A DNA stretch of 64,000 bases, taken from assembly GCF_030376605.1 (NCBI RefSeq), contig NZ_JARRAE010000006.1, positions 62,001 to 126,000 of the forward strand, given 5' to 3'. The notes under the pieces were generated by a model. It did not search any database and had not been told where the DNA came from. It worked only from the letters and a program-made list of their open reading frames with translations. This stretch comes from Pseudochrobactrum sp. sp1633 (GTDB lineage: Bacteria; Pseudomonadota; Alphaproteobacteria; Rhizobiales; Rhizobiaceae). Every line of letters begins with the position of its first letter. Position 1 is the stretch's first letter. Below are positions 23,144-33,335 of this stretch, one piece after another. A program made the translations under genes and the position numbers.

Positions 23144-24594
23144 TTAAAACGCGCCTCAAGCGAGCGGACAACTTCAGCATGGTCAGAAAACGGCAGCGTC
23201 ACATCCTGAATAGTCTGCCCCTCTTCATGCCCCTTGCCCGCAATAATAACTGTATCTCCCGCATCCGCGAGCAGCACTGCATGGCGGATCGCCTCATGAC
23301 GGTCGCCGATCTCCAGCGCATCAGGCGCAGCGGCCAGAATTTCTGAGCGGATCACTGCCGGTACTTCCGAGCGTGGATTGTCGTCCGTCACAATAACAAT
23401 ATCCGCCAGACGGGTCGCAATTTCTCCCATGATCGGGCGTTTGCCCTTATCACGGTCGCCGCCGCAACCAAATACCACGATGACACGACCGGTGGTGAAT
23501 GGACGAACCGAAGTCAGCACATTTTCCAGCGCATCCGGCTTATGGGCATAATCCACATAGACCGGCACGCCGTTTTCCGTAGAACCGACCAGATCAAGAC
23601 GACCCGGCGCACCTTTCAGGCGCTCCAAAGCGCGGAAAGCCGCATCGGCAGGCACGCCTGACACGATTGCCAGACCTGCCGCCACAAGCGCATTGGCCAC
23701 CTGAAAATCACCGGCCAGCGGCAGCGTGAATTCATAAATTTTACCGCCATGACTCAGTTCGATATGCTGACGGTGACGCTCATGCTCCACACGTTTCAGC
23801 GTAATGAAATCGCCTTTCCGGCCAACAGTTTTAATGTCACAACCGGCATTTTTAGCAGCCTCAATAGCTTGCGGTGAATACACATCATCGGCGAACATGA
23901 TCGCCGGAGCGCCTTTTGGCAGCAGCGTATCAAACAGGCGCATTTTAGCGCCGAGATAATCCTCAACCGTCGGGTGATAATCCATATGATCGCGGCCAAG
24001 ATTGGTGAAGGCACCCGCTGTCAGCTTCACGCCATCAAGACGGCGCTGATCCAGCCCGTGGGATGAGGCTTCCATACAGGCATGGGTTACGCCCTCATCG
24101 CTGAGTTCTGCGAGAACTTTTTGCAGTTCCACCGGATCCGGCGTGGTCAGCGAGCCATATTCATTGCGTGTCGGAGAAAAAATACCGGTTGTGCCAATGC
24201 TCGCGGCTGCGAAACCGGCATAAGCCCAGATCTGCTGTGTGAAAGATGCGACTGAAGTCTTGCCACTGGTACCGGTCACAGCTGTCATGATCTGCGGCTG
24301 CTTGCCGTAGAATGTAGCAGCTGCCATAGCCAGCGCATGGCGAGGATCATGGCTGCGCAGTACCGGCACGCCAATATCGCTGGCATCCATATGTTCATCA
24401 GCCAGAACAGCGACCGCACCGCGTTTGACTGCATCCGCCGCATAGGCTGAGCCGTCATTTTTCACGCCTTTGAGCGCAGCAAATAAAGTGCCTTTCTGCA
24501 CGGCACGGGAATCGGAACTCAGTCCGGAAATCTCAATCTCCGCTACGGAGCTTGTCATATCATTCACGAATGCGGCGATATCTTTAAGTTTCAT
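23140..24594 (-). CDS. murE: UDP-MurNAc-L-Ala-D-Glu--meso-diaminopimelate ligase MurE
   Basis: Adds the third amino acid to the stem peptide. 484 aa. ATP loop [13 protein letters not shown], the central domain, and the DNPR motif (TDDNPRSE) that is diagnostic for meso-diaminopimelate rather than lysine, as expected for a Gram-negative. It is coupled to murF by an ATGA overlap and lies 87 bp downstream of ftsI. Confidence 0.97.
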   Translation of the reverse strand: MKLKDIAAFVNDMTSSVAEIEISGLSSDSRAVQKGTLFAALKGVKNDGSAYAADAVKRGAVAVLADEHMDASDIGVPVLRSHDPRHALAMAAATFYGKQPQIMTAVTGTSGKTSVASFTQQIWAYAGFAAASIGTTGIFSPTRNEYGSLTTPDPVELQKVLAELSDEGVTHACMEASSHGLDQRRLDGVKLTAGAFTNLGRDHMDYHPTVEDYLGAKMRLFDTLLPKGAPAIMFADDVYSPQAIEAAKNAGCDIKTVGRKGDFITLKRVEHERHRQHIELSHGGKIYEFTLPLAGDFQVANALVAAGLAIVSGVPADAAFRALERLKGAPGRLDLVGSTENGVPVYVDYAHKPDALENVLTSVRPFTTGRVIVVFGCGGDRDKGKRPIMGEIATRLADIVIVTDDNPRSEVPAVIRSEILAAAPDALEIGDRHEAIRHAVLLADAGDTVIIAGKGHEEGQTIQDVTLPFSDHAEVVRSLEARFK

Positions 24595-24681
24595 TCCGTC
24601 TCAGATCCCGATTTTTGAACGCGTTCTGCGCCGTGTTCGCCATATACAGGCAATATGTATCACAGCAAATTATGTCTCAGA

Positions 24682-26490
24682 TCAGTCATTTTCATAAGCC
24701 GCTAAGATTGGCGGCACATCTTTTGCAAAGTCAGGCGAAACACCTAAGAATGATGCTGACCTGCGAATGATATTTGCAACCATTGGGGCAGCATTGAGTC
24801 CGGCAGTGGCAGAAAGCTTACCTTCTTCCGGTTTTGGCTCATCAATAATCGTCAAAACCACATAAGTCGGGTCATCCATCGGAAAAGCAGCCAGAAATGC
24901 GTTAAAGCGCACATCTTTGGAGTAGCGGCCGTTGATTACTTTTTCCGCTGTACCGGTTTTACCGCCAACGCGATAGCCCTTCACCTCAGCACGGCGGCCG
25001 GAGCCGATCTCCGAATTGAGACGATAGAGGTAACGCATATCATCGCTGGTCTTAGGTTTAAGAACCTGCTTTGCAACAACATTCGCCTCGTCCTGAGTGC
25101 GCGGTACAAAAGTCGGCGGAATAAGTTTGCCGCCATTGACCAGCGCCGCAGCCGCAACAGCTGTCTGCAAAGGTGTTGTCATCATACCATGTCCGTAAGA
25201 AATGGTAATGGAGTGTACTTTCTTCCACACGCGCGGCTCAACCGGACGTGCCACTTCCGGCAATTCCGTCTGCATACGATCCAGCAGACCAACGCGCTTC
25301 AGGAATTCACGATGGCCTTCAATACCAATCGCATCCACTTCTTTACCCGAGCCGATATTGGATGAGTAAATGAACACTTCTGCCAATGTCAGCCAGCGGC
25401 CTTTGCCGTGGAAGTCGCGAATTGTCTGACGGCCGATGGTGATCGGACGGGTCGCGTCAAACTTGCTTTCCAGATTGAACTTGCCTGAATCCAGCGCCAT
25501 AGCAGTGGTAAAACTTTTGATCGTCGAGCCCATTTCATAGGTACCCGCAGACATACGGTTCAGACGATCTTTTTCCAGCGCATTAACCGGATTATTCGGA
25601 TCAAAATCCGGCACGGATGCCATTGCAACCACTTCACCGGTCTTGGCATTCAGCACCACGGCTCCGGCAGCAATCGCACGGTATTTCTCAACAGCACGCA
25701 CCAGCTCGTCGCGCATGATATGCTGCACACGCAGATCAATCGACAGGCGAAACGGTTCCAGATTATCCGGCTGGGCAAGACCTGCCATCCGCAGATCGCT
25801 CAGGCCCTGACTGTCGATATATTTCTCCATACCGGCAATCCCCTGATTGTCGATATTGACCAGACCGACAATGTGAGACGCAGTCGGGCCGCCCGGATAG
25901 AAACGTGATTTTTCTGTACGGAAACCAATGCCCGGTACGCCCAAAGCCATAATCTGGCTTTGCTGGCGCGGAGTTAGTCCGCGCTGGATCCACACGAAAC
26001 CCGCACCGCTCTTCAAACGGCGATATGTGGCTTCCCAATCCAGAATTGGCAAAACAGTTGCCAGCAGTTCCAGCGTTTCATCCGGATCTGCAATCTTTTT
26101 CGGCTCGGCATAAAGGGACGCTGTTTTAATATCTGTCGCCAGCACTTCACCGTTGCGGTCAAGAATATCAGGGCGCGAGGCGAGCGTACTGGCAGCACCG
26201 GCACGGTAACCTTCATTCTCGCCACCTTGCATACCGTAATAAACAAGACGACCACCGATAACAGCATAAATACCGACAAAACAGCTAATAGCCATCAGCA
26301 AACGGTTGCGCGCACGGTTACCGTGTTTTTTACGGTTACCGGCAAAAGCAACATTATTATTCAGCGGGGAAGTGGCAATGCCGCCCTCATCACTGAGCGC
26401 GGCGCTGTCAAATTCAGGTGCCTGCCCTAAAGCAAGAGCGCCATCTGATGAAGATTTCTTACGACGGAACCAGCCGTTCTTTCCGCTCAT
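24682..26490 (-). CDS. ftsI: Septal transpeptidase FtsI (PBP3)
   Basis: Class B penicillin-binding protein crosslinking septal peptidoglycan. 602 aa with a cytoplasmic tail of about 62 residues, one membrane helix at about 64-85, a pedestal domain from about 95, and the transpeptidase domain. Active-site motifs: Ser322-x-x-Lys325 (GSTIKSF), SSN at 376-378 and KTG in VGGKTGTAEK. The start overlaps the ftsL stop by four bases. The tail is longer than in E. coli (about 20 residues), a feature I regard as common in this order. Confidence 0.97.
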   Translation of the reverse strand: MSGKNGWFRRKKSSSDGALALGQAPEFDSAALSDEGGIATSPLNNNVAFAGNRKKHGNRARNRLLMAISCFVGIYAVIGGRLVYYGMQGGENEGYRAGAASTLASRPDILDRNGEVLATDIKTASLYAEPKKIADPDETLELLATVLPILDWEATYRRLKSGAGFVWIQRGLTPRQQSQIMALGVPGIGFRTEKSRFYPGGPTASHIVGLVNIDNQGIAGMEKYIDSQGLSDLRMAGLAQPDNLEPFRLSIDLRVQHIMRDELVRAVEKYRAIAAGAVVLNAKTGEVVAMASVPDFDPNNPVNALEKDRLNRMSAGTYEMGSTIKSFTTAMALDSGKFNLESKFDATRPITIGRQTIRDFHGKGRWLTLAEVFIYSSNIGSGKEVDAIGIEGHREFLKRVGLLDRMQTELPEVARPVEPRVWKKVHSITISYGHGMMTTPLQTAVAAAALVNGGKLIPPTFVPRTQDEANVVAKQVLKPKTSDDMRYLYRLNSEIGSGRRAEVKGYRVGGKTGTAEKVINGRYSKDVRFNAFLAAFPMDDPTYVVLTIIDEPKPEEGKLSATAGLNAAPMVANIIRRSASFLGVSPDFAKDVPPILAAYEND

Positions 26491-26912
26491 GGCCGCACTC
26501 CCGGAACAACAACGCGCATGGGCGCCGAAGCTGCTGGCGTGTTTTGCACAATGCTGCCAGTGCTCAAGCTGTCTACCGATGCCACCAGATCAGCGCTGCC
26601 GCCAATCAGTTTTTCAATATCATCAGCCTGCTTCATCGGAATATCGTCGAACAGGCCGATCTGTGTCACGTCAACCGGCTGCAACTTCAACTGTGTCTGA
26701 TAAATATCTGTCAGGCGCTGCAAACGGTTTGGCTGGGTCATCAGACTCCAGTCAGCCTTCAGCAGATTGATTGTATCTTTTTCAAACGCGATCTGACGTT
26801 GGATTTTCTTAATCTCAACGACCTGCTTTTCAGCATCATGCTTGATTTTATAGGTCACGGTTGCCGCCACCAGCATCACTGCGATCAGGATAATATCTAT
26901 GGTTCGCATCAT
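26487..26912 (-). CDS. ftsL: Cell division protein FtsL
   Basis: Small bitopic divisome protein that acts with FtsB and FtsQ to activate FtsWI. 141 aa: a very short cytoplasmic end, one helix (residues 5-22, [18 protein letters not shown]), then a leucine-zipper-like coiled coil to about residue 75 and a less conserved tail. Identification rests on position between rsmH and ftsI and on the topology. It overlaps both neighbours by four bases. Confidence 0.9.
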   Translation of the reverse strand: MMRTIDIILIAVMLVAATVTYKIKHDAEKQVVEIKKIQRQIAFEKDTINLLKADWSLMTQPNRLQRLTDIYQTQLKLQPVDVTQIGLFDDIPMKQADDIEKLIGGSADLVASVDSLSTGSIVQNTPAASAPMRVVVPGVRP

Positions 26913-27976
26913 GATGATTTCCTCTTCGCAGTGTCAATTTCAGGCAGAACAGGCAAGGTCGGCAAACCAAAAATACTGTAATCGGCTTTGAGCGGCGGGT
27001 GCTCTGTGCGGATACCGGCACGCAGCTTAGCCGAACGGGCACGCGGATTACGCATGGATTCTTCTTCACTGGCGCCTACAGCACCTTTGACCGCAGGTGT
27101 GAAGCTGCCGTGGCGCATATGCGCTTCCGGCAAATGGCGCGAACCGCCGCCACCACCGGCACGATCCGCAAAAAAGCGTTTCACGATGCGGTCTTCCAGA
27201 GAGTGGAATGTCACCACAACCAGACGTCCGCCCGGTTTCAGCGAACGTTCTGCGGCAATCAATGCACGCGCCAGTTCACCCAATTCGTCATTCACATAGA
27301 TGCGCAGCGCCTGAAAAACGCGCGTAGCCGGATGAATCCGGTCTTTCGGATGGCGTCCGACCAGCATTTCAATCGCATTGGCAAGATCACGCGTCCGGCT
27401 GAAAGGCTCGCCTTCGCGGCGCTTTTCAATCATGCGGGCAATACGACCTGCATGGCGCTCTTCACCAAGGAAATTAAAAATTCGCGCCAGATCGCCCATT
27501 TTATACTGATTAACGACATCGGCAGCACTTAAGCCCTGCGATGACATGCGCATATCCAGCGGGCCGTCTTTCTGGAAGGAAAAACCGCGATCAGCTTCGT
27601 CAATCTGCATGGAAGAAACGCCGATATCCAGCACAACACCATTAGGCTGCACATCGCTCAGCACATCTTCCATCTGGGAAAAACGCGCCTGCACCAGACG
27701 CAAACGCCCCTGAAACTCTTCAACCATCGCCTGTCCGGCCGCAATAGCATTCGGATCACGGTCAATGGCAAGCACGTCAGCACCGGATTTGAGAATGCGG
27801 CGCGTATAGCCGCCTGCACCGAATGTGCCATCCACATAGAGTTTACCGGCCTCAGGCTGCAAAGCACTGACAACCTCTTCAAGCATCACCGGAATATGGC
27901 GTGAATAATCCTCGCCACCGGCAGATGTCATTCCGGCAGCCTCATTTTGCGCCATGATTTCATTCGGCCCTGTCAT
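26909..27976 (-). CDS. rsmH: 16S rRNA m4C1402 methyltransferase RsmH (MraW)
   Basis: SAM-dependent N4-methylation of C1402 in 16S rRNA. 355 aa. It has [13 protein letters not shown] at the start of the domain, SAM-binding [26 protein letters not shown] and the C-terminal [14 protein letters not shown]. First gene of the dcw operon here: no mraZ precedes it. A later ATG (27955, MAQNEAAG) is an alternative start. ftsL is coupled by an ATGA overlap. Confidence 0.97.
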   Translation of the reverse strand: MTGPNEIMAQNEAAGMTSAGGEDYSRHIPVMLEEVVSALQPEAGKLYVDGTFGAGGYTRRILKSGADVLAIDRDPNAIAAGQAMVEEFQGRLRLVQARFSQMEDVLSDVQPNGVVLDIGVSSMQIDEADRGFSFQKDGPLDMRMSSQGLSAADVVNQYKMGDLARIFNFLGEERHAGRIARMIEKRREGEPFSRTRDLANAIEMLVGRHPKDRIHPATRVFQALRIYVNDELGELARALIAAERSLKPGGRLVVVTFHSLEDRIVKRFFADRAGGGGGSRHLPEAHMRHGSFTPAVKGAVGASEEESMRNPRARSAKLRAGIRTEHPPLKADYSIFGLPTLPVLPEIDTAKRKSS

Positions 27977-28370
27977 TATTGTGCTTTCCTCATCGGACCA
28001 TGCATGAGACCGGCAGACCTATGCGTATCAGCATTCCGCAAACCGGCGGATGCCGGATGCAGCATAAAAAATCTGGAAACGAAACAAAGTCTGGACGCAA
28101 CAAGCTGCATTAAGAAATACCACCGGGGCAAGGCAGGCGTCAACGGAAGCCCGAAAACTGCGCCAATCATTGCCGTATTATACTTTTTTGTGTTTGCGCC
28201 ACCCGCCGGTTTCGCATTACACCGTCCATAAATTTATCCAATATTAATATTAAGGAAGGGTTATTATACCGGTAATGATATCATTTATATCCGGTTAAAA
28301 CGGCATTTCGCCCGCTTTATAATCCTGCATCGCTTTTCAGACAGACCCGCATTGCTTTTCAAACAGAATT
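27977..28370. other. rnpB-rsmH intergenic region
   Basis: 394 bp with no supported gene. It should hold the main dcw promoter, since rsmH is the first cluster gene and rnpB ends upstream. AT-rich stretches lie at 28225-28320. No open frame with MraZ features was found on either strand. Confidence 0.55.
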
Positions 28371-28781
28371 GTCAGCCGGTCTGTAAGCCGGGTTCTGTAT
28401 GGCCGGACTGTTTCCAGCCCGACGCGGCAGCCATTCATCTGGGACGGATGTCGCCACCCGCCTCTTGCAACCCACCCGGACGGCTATCCGGAAACTGATT
28501 ATCAGGCCGAAACCTGATGCGCCGTCCCTATTCGGTCTTGCTCCCGATGGGGTTTACCGTGCCACTCCCGTTGCCGGCAGCGCGGTGGGCTCTTACCCCA
28601 CCCTTTCACCCTTACCTGTTCAAGATCCCGAAGGATAAAGACAGGCGGTCTGCTCTCTGTTGCACTTTCCCTGAGGTCGCCCTCGCCGGGCGTTACCCGG
28701 CATCGTGTTTCCCTGGAGCCCGGACTTTCCTCACTTGCCACCTTTCGGTATTGAACAAGCGCGGCTGCCCGACCGGCTGAC
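28371..28781 (-). ncRNA. rnpB: RNase P RNA, bacterial type A
   Basis: Catalytic RNA that trims tRNA 5' leaders with RnpA. On the minus strand, GTCAGCCGGTC at the 5' end (28781-28771) pairs with GACCGGCTGAC at the 3' end (28381-28371) to form P1. The conserved 5' core GAGGAAAGTCCGGGCTCC and the 3' segment ending AGAACCCGGCTTACAGACC are both clear. The length of about 411 nt is normal for alphaproteobacteria. Open frames on both strands through this interval are spurious. Confidence 0.95.
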
Positions 28782-28786
28782 ACGCG

Positions 28787-28816
28787 TCTATAGGCTGCAT
28801 CTGCATTAAAACGCAA
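28787..28816 (-). promoter_or_regulatory. Sigma-70 type promoter of rnpB
   Basis: On the minus strand, TTGCGT (28816-28811) is separated by 18 nt from TATAGA (28792-28787), which ends five bases before the inferred RNA 5' end. Position and spacing both fit the housekeeping sigma factor. Confidence 0.6.
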
Positions 28817-28819
28817 TAA

Positions 28820-28854
28820 AAAAGCTGGCTTTCAGAACCTGAAAGCCAGCTTTT
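28820..28854 (-). terminator. Strong hairpin terminator after the SLT gene
   Basis: AAAAGCTGGCTTTCAG and CTGAAAGCCAGCTTTT form a perfect 16-bp stem with a 3-nt loop (28820-28835 and 28839-28854). It lies between the transglycosylase stop and the rnpB promoter and could act in both directions. Confidence 0.9.
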
Positions 28855-28944
28855 GCTTAAAATCCCAGCCCTGCTACTCAAGGGCTGTTTAGATTTAGGT
28901 TATGGCGTAACGCAAATGCCGCCAGAGCCTGAATATAAACAGGC

Positions 28945-29646
28945 TTAAAATGAACGCATCAAGTTTTTAACATTGCTGCAATATTTTGCCGAAATCGGGT
29001 TCATGCGCTTGGCACCATGACCGGCATTATATTTCAGAATTGTACCGCAAGTAGTACCGCCGCCCAGCTGCTGTGCTTTTGCCAGATATTTCATTCCGAA
29101 CTGCACATTGGTTGCCGGATCATACAAGCCTTTGGCCGATCCTGTGTAGCCCATATCACGGGCTGTACCGAGCTTGATCTGCATCAGACCAATTTCACCT
29201 GCACTGCCGCGAACATGTGCCTGATAATTGCTTTCAGTACGCACAACCGCATGAGCCAGTGCCAGCGGCACGCCGTAGCTGGAAGCATAGCGGGCAATAA
29301 TTGTGGAATATGGCTTGCCCGATTTATCGACCTGCGCCTGCTTTGTTTCAGCCTTGCCGCTGATCTGATTGTTCAGGTCAATGCGGGTACGTGCTGAGCG
29401 ACGCTCAATAACAGGCATTTTGGCGGAAGCGCCGGTGGCCTTTTTCTGATAAGCTGTGCGGCTGGTATCAGCCTTGTTTTTAGCGGTATCACTTTTACCG
29501 GCTTTATTTTCTGAAGCTTCATTTTTAGCTTTCAGAATAGCCATAAGATTTGTTTTTTCGACGACTGGTGCACTAATAGCTGATGTCAAACCGAACGAAA
29601 CCATCGCTCCGCTCAGAGCGCATAAAAATCCAAATTTTTTAATCAT
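28945..29646 (-). CDS. Lytic transglycosylase (SLT domain), secreted
   Basis: Cleaves glycan strands of peptidoglycan in the periplasm. 233 aa from ATG 29646, which begins a signal peptide (MIKKFGFLCALSGAMVSFGL); the longer ORF opening at 29823 lacks support. A Lys/Ala/Ser-rich linker precedes a C-terminal goose-lysozyme-like SLT domain (about 115-225) with the catalytic Glu in VVRTESNYQ, then GEIGLMQIK and LKYNAGHG. It resembles VirB1-type and soluble SLT enzymes; no secretion-system genes are nearby, so general wall remodelling is likelier. Confidence 0.88.
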   Translation of the reverse strand: MIKKFGFLCALSGAMVSFGLTSAISAPVVEKTNLMAILKAKNEASENKAGKSDTAKNKADTSRTAYQKKATGASAKMPVIERRSARTRIDLNNQISGKAETKQAQVDKSGKPYSTIIARYASSYGVPLALAHAVVRTESNYQAHVRGSAGEIGLMQIKLGTARDMGYTGSAKGLYDPATNVQFGMKYLAKAQQLGGGTTCGTILKYNAGHGAKRMNPISAKYCSNVKNLMRSF

Positions 29647-29889
29647 AAACCTAACCGTTGGAACTGTTGTATAATTCCGCTGAAGCGATTTCGCATCTGT
29701 GCAAAACCAACTTTCAACGCCCTTCCTTCTGGGAAACAGTCCGCCCCATAACCAGATCTGCTCAAGGAAATTGAGGTTGTATCTGACGTCTGAATGCAGC
29801 CGAAGATTGTCCGACCAAATCACAGTTTACTAAAACCTGTAACAATAGCGGGATAATTTCGGGAGGCAGCAATAAGGTTTTTATAAAAA

Positions 29890-30726
29890 TCAGCTAGTTA
29901 CGGTTTCACGCAAATTCGTTGAAATCAGCTTGTGCAAAGTCTCAATTGTCGAGATATCAGCCACACCATCAATCTGAATTGGGCGAAAATGGCGCTGAAA
30001 TGCGCTCAGCACGATCTTGGTCTGCTCATTAAACTCGCCGTTGATCATGATATCATAGCCATACATAGCCAGCATGGACTGCAAAGCCTCGACCGGTTGC
30101 CCGCGATCACCCATCGCAAAAAACCGTCCGCCGCGGATCGGCGCAGGCTCGACCCAATGGCCGACACCAGCTTCAAACAATTTTGCCCAAGGAAAATTCT
30201 CACCCGGATCAATCTTGCGTTCCGGTGAAATATCCGAATGCGCCAGCACATGCTCCGGCACAATATTATAGCGCTCGCAGATGGAGCGGCATAAAGCAAT
30301 CACCGCGTCTGTCTGCACATCGGGAAAAGGTGGAAAATTATCCAGATCACCGGCATTGACGATTTCAATACCGATAGATGCCGAGTTGATATCCCGCTCG
30401 CCCTTCCAGCAGCTTTTGCCTGCATGCCATGCACGCTCACTTTCAGCCACCATCTGCACAATCTCACCGTTTTCATGAACGAGATAATGCGCAGACACCT
30501 CACGCTCAGGGCACTTCAGAATATCCAGCGCTTCTTGCGCAGTCGCCAGTCCTGTATAATGCAGGATCAGGAATTGCGGTTTCTTACCGTCTTTGCGCGG
30601 GCCGAAATTGGCCGAGGCATCAACAACGGCACCGCTGTAATCAGGAGTGCTCAGCAAAGCACGGGTTGCAGACGGGTTATTCTGCATCAATGCGCCTTCC
30701 GGCAAATGACTATTCTGCGAGCTCAT
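29890..30726 (-). CDS. ampD: N-acetylmuramoyl-L-alanine amidase (AmpD type)
   Basis: Zinc amidase removing peptide from muropeptides, part of wall recycling. 278 aa: an amidase_2 domain with zinc ligands His56 (LHYTG), His163 and Asp173 (AHSDISPERKIDPG), plus Lys171, and a C-terminal peptidoglycan-binding_1 domain (about 195-270, GDRGQPVEALQSMLAMYGYD). No signal peptide is seen, so a cytoplasmic AmpD role is likelier than AmiD. The ATG overlaps the preceding TerB/DnaJ gene by 17 nt, implying cotranscription. A second ATG at 30687 is possible. Confidence 0.9.
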   Translation of the reverse strand: MSSQNSHLPEGALMQNNPSATRALLSTPDYSGAVVDASANFGPRKDGKKPQFLILHYTGLATAQEALDILKCPEREVSAHYLVHENGEIVQMVAESERAWHAGKSCWKGERDINSASIGIEIVNAGDLDNFPPFPDVQTDAVIALCRSICERYNIVPEHVLAHSDISPERKIDPGENFPWAKLFEAGVGHWVEPAPIRGGRFFAMGDRGQPVEALQSMLAMYGYDIMINGEFNEQTKIVLSAFQRHFRPIQIDGVADISTIETLHKLISTNLRETVTS

Positions 30727-31462
30727 GCTGACCTGACTGTTTTTCGCCTAACTGCTTTTCGATTGTTGCCCATGCCGCATTAATCGCAGCCAGACGATGA
30801 TTGGCTATTTTTTGAAACTCATAAGGCATACCACGCGCGATAACCAGATCCGGATGGTTCTGGCGCACAAGATTGCGATAATGCTGCTTCGCCGCTTTAT
30901 AGCTCACACCGCGGTTTAAACCTAACACAGCGTAAGGGTCGGAAGGACCGAGATTAACATGCCTGCCCGCAATCACCAGAAACTCATCACCTTCAATGCT
31001 GAAAATTTCGCCCACACGGCGCAGGAACTGCATTTCTTTGTCATGCACATAACCGTCGGCCTTGGCGATATAAAACAAACCATCAAGAACATCGGCCAAA
31101 GCACCGCAAGGGGCATCTGCGCCATCCTGCTGCGATGAACGGCACAGCGATGCTATCTGACGGGCATAGCTTTCAAAGCCGGCAACGTCTTGCTTTGCAA
31201 GATTATAAAGGCGGGAAACATGATCTGCTTCTTTTTCAGGAACTTCAAAAATATCCTGAAAAGCGCGGACTTCATGCTGGGAGACAATGCCGTCTGCCTT
31301 AGCCATTTTGGCTGAAAGAGCAATCATAGCAATAGAAAAGGTAACGCGGCGGCGTGTTTCGGCGTCGCCTTCAAAATAAGTGCGGACGGCTTCAATCACA
31401 CCGGAAAATGCGCTGTAAGCCGTCTGCGTAAGAAAATCAGCGATACTGGACCAAATCGACAT
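30710..31462 (-). CDS. DnaJ-domain co-chaperone with TerB-like domain (DjlA type)
   Basis: 250 aa from ATG 31462 (MSIWSSIADF); the ORF opens at 31507. An amphipathic N-terminus is followed by a TerB/DjlA-like all-helical domain (about 40-160) and a C-terminal J domain carrying the HPD motif (RQNHPDLV) that stimulates DnaK. DjlA proteins are inner-membrane-anchored J proteins; here the N-terminus is only weakly hydrophobic. It overlaps the ampD start, a pairing that I recall from other Rhizobiales. Confidence 0.85.
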   Translation of the reverse strand: MSIWSSIADFLTQTAYSAFSGVIEAVRTYFEGDAETRRRVTFSIAMIALSAKMAKADGIVSQHEVRAFQDIFEVPEKEADHVSRLYNLAKQDVAGFESYARQIASLCRSSQQDGADAPCGALADVLDGLFYIAKADGYVHDKEMQFLRRVGEIFSIEGDEFLVIAGRHVNLGPSDPYAVLGLNRGVSYKAAKQHYRNLVRQNHPDLVIARGMPYEFQKIANHRLAAINAAWATIEKQLGEKQSGQHELAE

Positions 31463-31585
31463 AAGCTTTTGTAATTCAAAACAACTCTGATGGAAACCAT
31501 CAAGCATACAGAGCTGTGTGAATTTCAGATCACACTATCGTATTTTGCCAGTATCGGGCATTTATGCGTAGAAACCGGAGCCAGT

Positions 31586-32011
31586 TTACATCGACTTCGT
31601 GCCGGATTGCTCTTCATGCAACTGGCGCTCCATGCGCACACGCACAAAATCTTCTGCTGCCTTTTTGGCGATTGCGGCCTGTTCAGCACTCTGCCCCACA
31701 CTCATTGCGGTCTTCTCGGCATCAGTTCCGGCCTTTTGCACCGCAACTGCTACATCCTGTGCTGTCAAAGGCTGTTTAAGTTCCGGCAAAAGCACGGCTG
31801 GTCCTGAAACAGCGTCACCCGCAGCTTTTGCATCAATATCAGCCAGTTCCTGATCTGCCTTTGACTGAAGTTCCTTCTCAGAATGAGCGATAACAGCCGC
31901 AACACTATCCGGATGTTTTTGCACAGCCTTTTCTGTCGTCAGGAACCCGCCGGAAAACACCAGACCGATCAAAACAGCAACCGCGATAATAAAAGCAAAC
32001 AGACGGTACAT
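31586..32011 (-). CDS. Hypothetical membrane-anchored protein
   Basis: 141 aa, function not recognised. One N-terminal hydrophobic segment (residues 3-23, RLFAFIIAVAVLIGLVFSGG) with no lipobox Cys or clear cleavage site, so probably an anchor. The remainder is Ala/Glu/Lys-rich, probably helical, and highly charged near the C-terminus (RVRMERQLHEEQ). A strong GGAGGAGG ribosome-binding site precedes ATG 32011. It lies upstream of, and on the same strand as, the DjlA/AmpD pair, 123 bp away. Confidence 0.75.
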   Translation of the reverse strand: MYRLFAFIIAVAVLIGLVFSGGFLTTEKAVQKHPDSVAAVIAHSEKELQSKADQELADIDAKAAGDAVSGPAVLLPELKQPLTAQDVAVAVQKAGTDAEKTAMSVGQSAEQAAIAKKAAEDFVRVRMERQLHEEQSGTKSM

Positions 32012-32315
32012 TGAACCTCCTCCGGTCTGACGAACCGTTCCTCATCGGGCAGTACCGGATATGCATATGCGCTCCGGTTTGCCACGGTAAAAAATGACAG
32101 TATTGCTGAGAACGCTGTGCAAGTTATGACCCCTACAATCAAAAAATATTTTGGCAACAAATATTCAGGGATAGATGCCGCTTCGGGTCATTACACCGCA
32201 GCCGATCCAAATCATGGATCAGAAGAATAATCAGGGCGTTCTAAAGAAAAAATTTAACCTTTTACGGTAATAAAACATTCATGAATTTCCTGCGATTTTT
32301 GTGAGATAGTAACTG
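32012..32315. other. Divergent intergenic region
   Basis: 304 bp between the minus-strand hypothetical gene and the plus-strand lysozyme gene, AT-rich near 32255-32310. It presumably holds two divergent promoters; no specific operator was recognised. Confidence 0.5.
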
Positions 32316-33131
32316 ATGAAGCCAGCAGCAATTGCCCTTCTCAGCCTCGTGCTGAGTGCATGCACATCTGTGGATTATGATTTTTCGGATGTGAAGCCTG
32401 CAGCAGGCACCGGGATCTCCCTTCCTTCCGCCAGCACCAAAGCGCCACGGTTTTACGACCGCAAGCCGCATGATTACACCGGAAAAACGCCCTGGCATTA
32501 TCCGGTACACGGCACAGATGTGTCCAAATATCAGGAAAAAGTTGACTGGCAGCAGGTGCGCAACGGCGGCATTTCTTTTGTTTTCATTAAAGCAACAGAA
32601 GGCGGCGATCGCGTTGATGACCGCTTTAACGAGCATTGGGCAGGCTCACGCGCAGCCGGTATTCCGCGCAGTGCCTATCATTTCTATTATTTCTGCCGCA
32701 GTGCAGCTGAGCAGGCACGCTGGTATATCCGCAATGTACCGAAAGACCCGAGTGCTCTGCCGCCGGTGCTGGATATGGAATGGAATCCGCTCTCACCATC
32801 CTGCAAATTACGGCCTGATCCGGCCGTTGTGCGCAAGGAAATGCGTACATTCCTGACGATGGTCGAGCGCCACTACGGTAAGAAGCCGGTCATTTATACA
32901 ACCGTAGACTTTTTCGATGACAATGATCTGCGCAGTTTCAGTGATTATCCGTTCTGGTTACGGTCAACTGCCGGTCATCCTGATGAGAAATACGGCCCGC
33001 ATCCTTGGGTATTCTGGCAATATACCGGCACCGGTACTATTCCGGGCATTAAAGGTGACGCAGATATCAATGTCTTTGCGGGCAATCACGGCCAATGGAG
33101 AAAGTGGCTCGAAAGCAACAAAGTCAGATAA
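32316..33131 (+). CDS. GH25 lysozyme-like lipoprotein
   Basis: Predicted muramidase of glycoside hydrolase family 25. 271 aa with a lipoprotein signal peptide (lipobox LSAC, Cys16) and a GH25 barrel from about residue 65. Catalytic acids are visible as Asp153-x-Glu155 (PVLDMEWNP), and the domain opening GTDVSKYQEKVDW has Asp68. Such enzymes are common in phages and Gram-positives, but lipoprotein forms occur in Rhizobiales. The next residue after the lipid Cys is Thr, so outer-membrane sorting is expected. It starts a plus-strand run with the MltB-type gene. Confidence 0.88.
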   Translation: MKPAAIALLSLVLSACTSVDYDFSDVKPAAGTGISLPSASTKAPRFYDRKPHDYTGKTPWHYPVHGTDVSKYQEKVDWQQVRNGGISFVFIKATEGGDRVDDRFNEHWAGSRAAGIPRSAYHFYYFCRSAAEQARWYIRNVPKDPSALPPVLDMEWNPLSPSCKLRPDPAVVRKEMRTFLTMVERHYGKKPVIYTTVDFFDDNDLRSFSDYPFWLRSTAGHPDEKYGPHPWVFWQYTGTGTIPGIKGDADINVFAGNHGQWRKWLESNKVR

Positions 33132-33335
33132 AAGCACCTCCGGCGTCTGAATCTGGCTTTAGCGTCTTCTTTTTCACAAAATATTTCTGCAGGACACTGG
33201 CAGGCACAAACTGAAACAATTCCGGATGCGATGCACCGGAGTTGTCCGGTCAAGGAATCTGTTGCCTTACTGTTTAAACGGAACCATCAGCTTCAGTCAG
33301 ACCTCTGCGGGGTCTGCTTAAGAAAGAACTGAGTT

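Noticed and set aside
28399-28816. Open frames on both strands in the RNase P RNA region
   Set aside because: The interval is rnpB, with conserved core and P1 pairing; frames here are a common misannotation.
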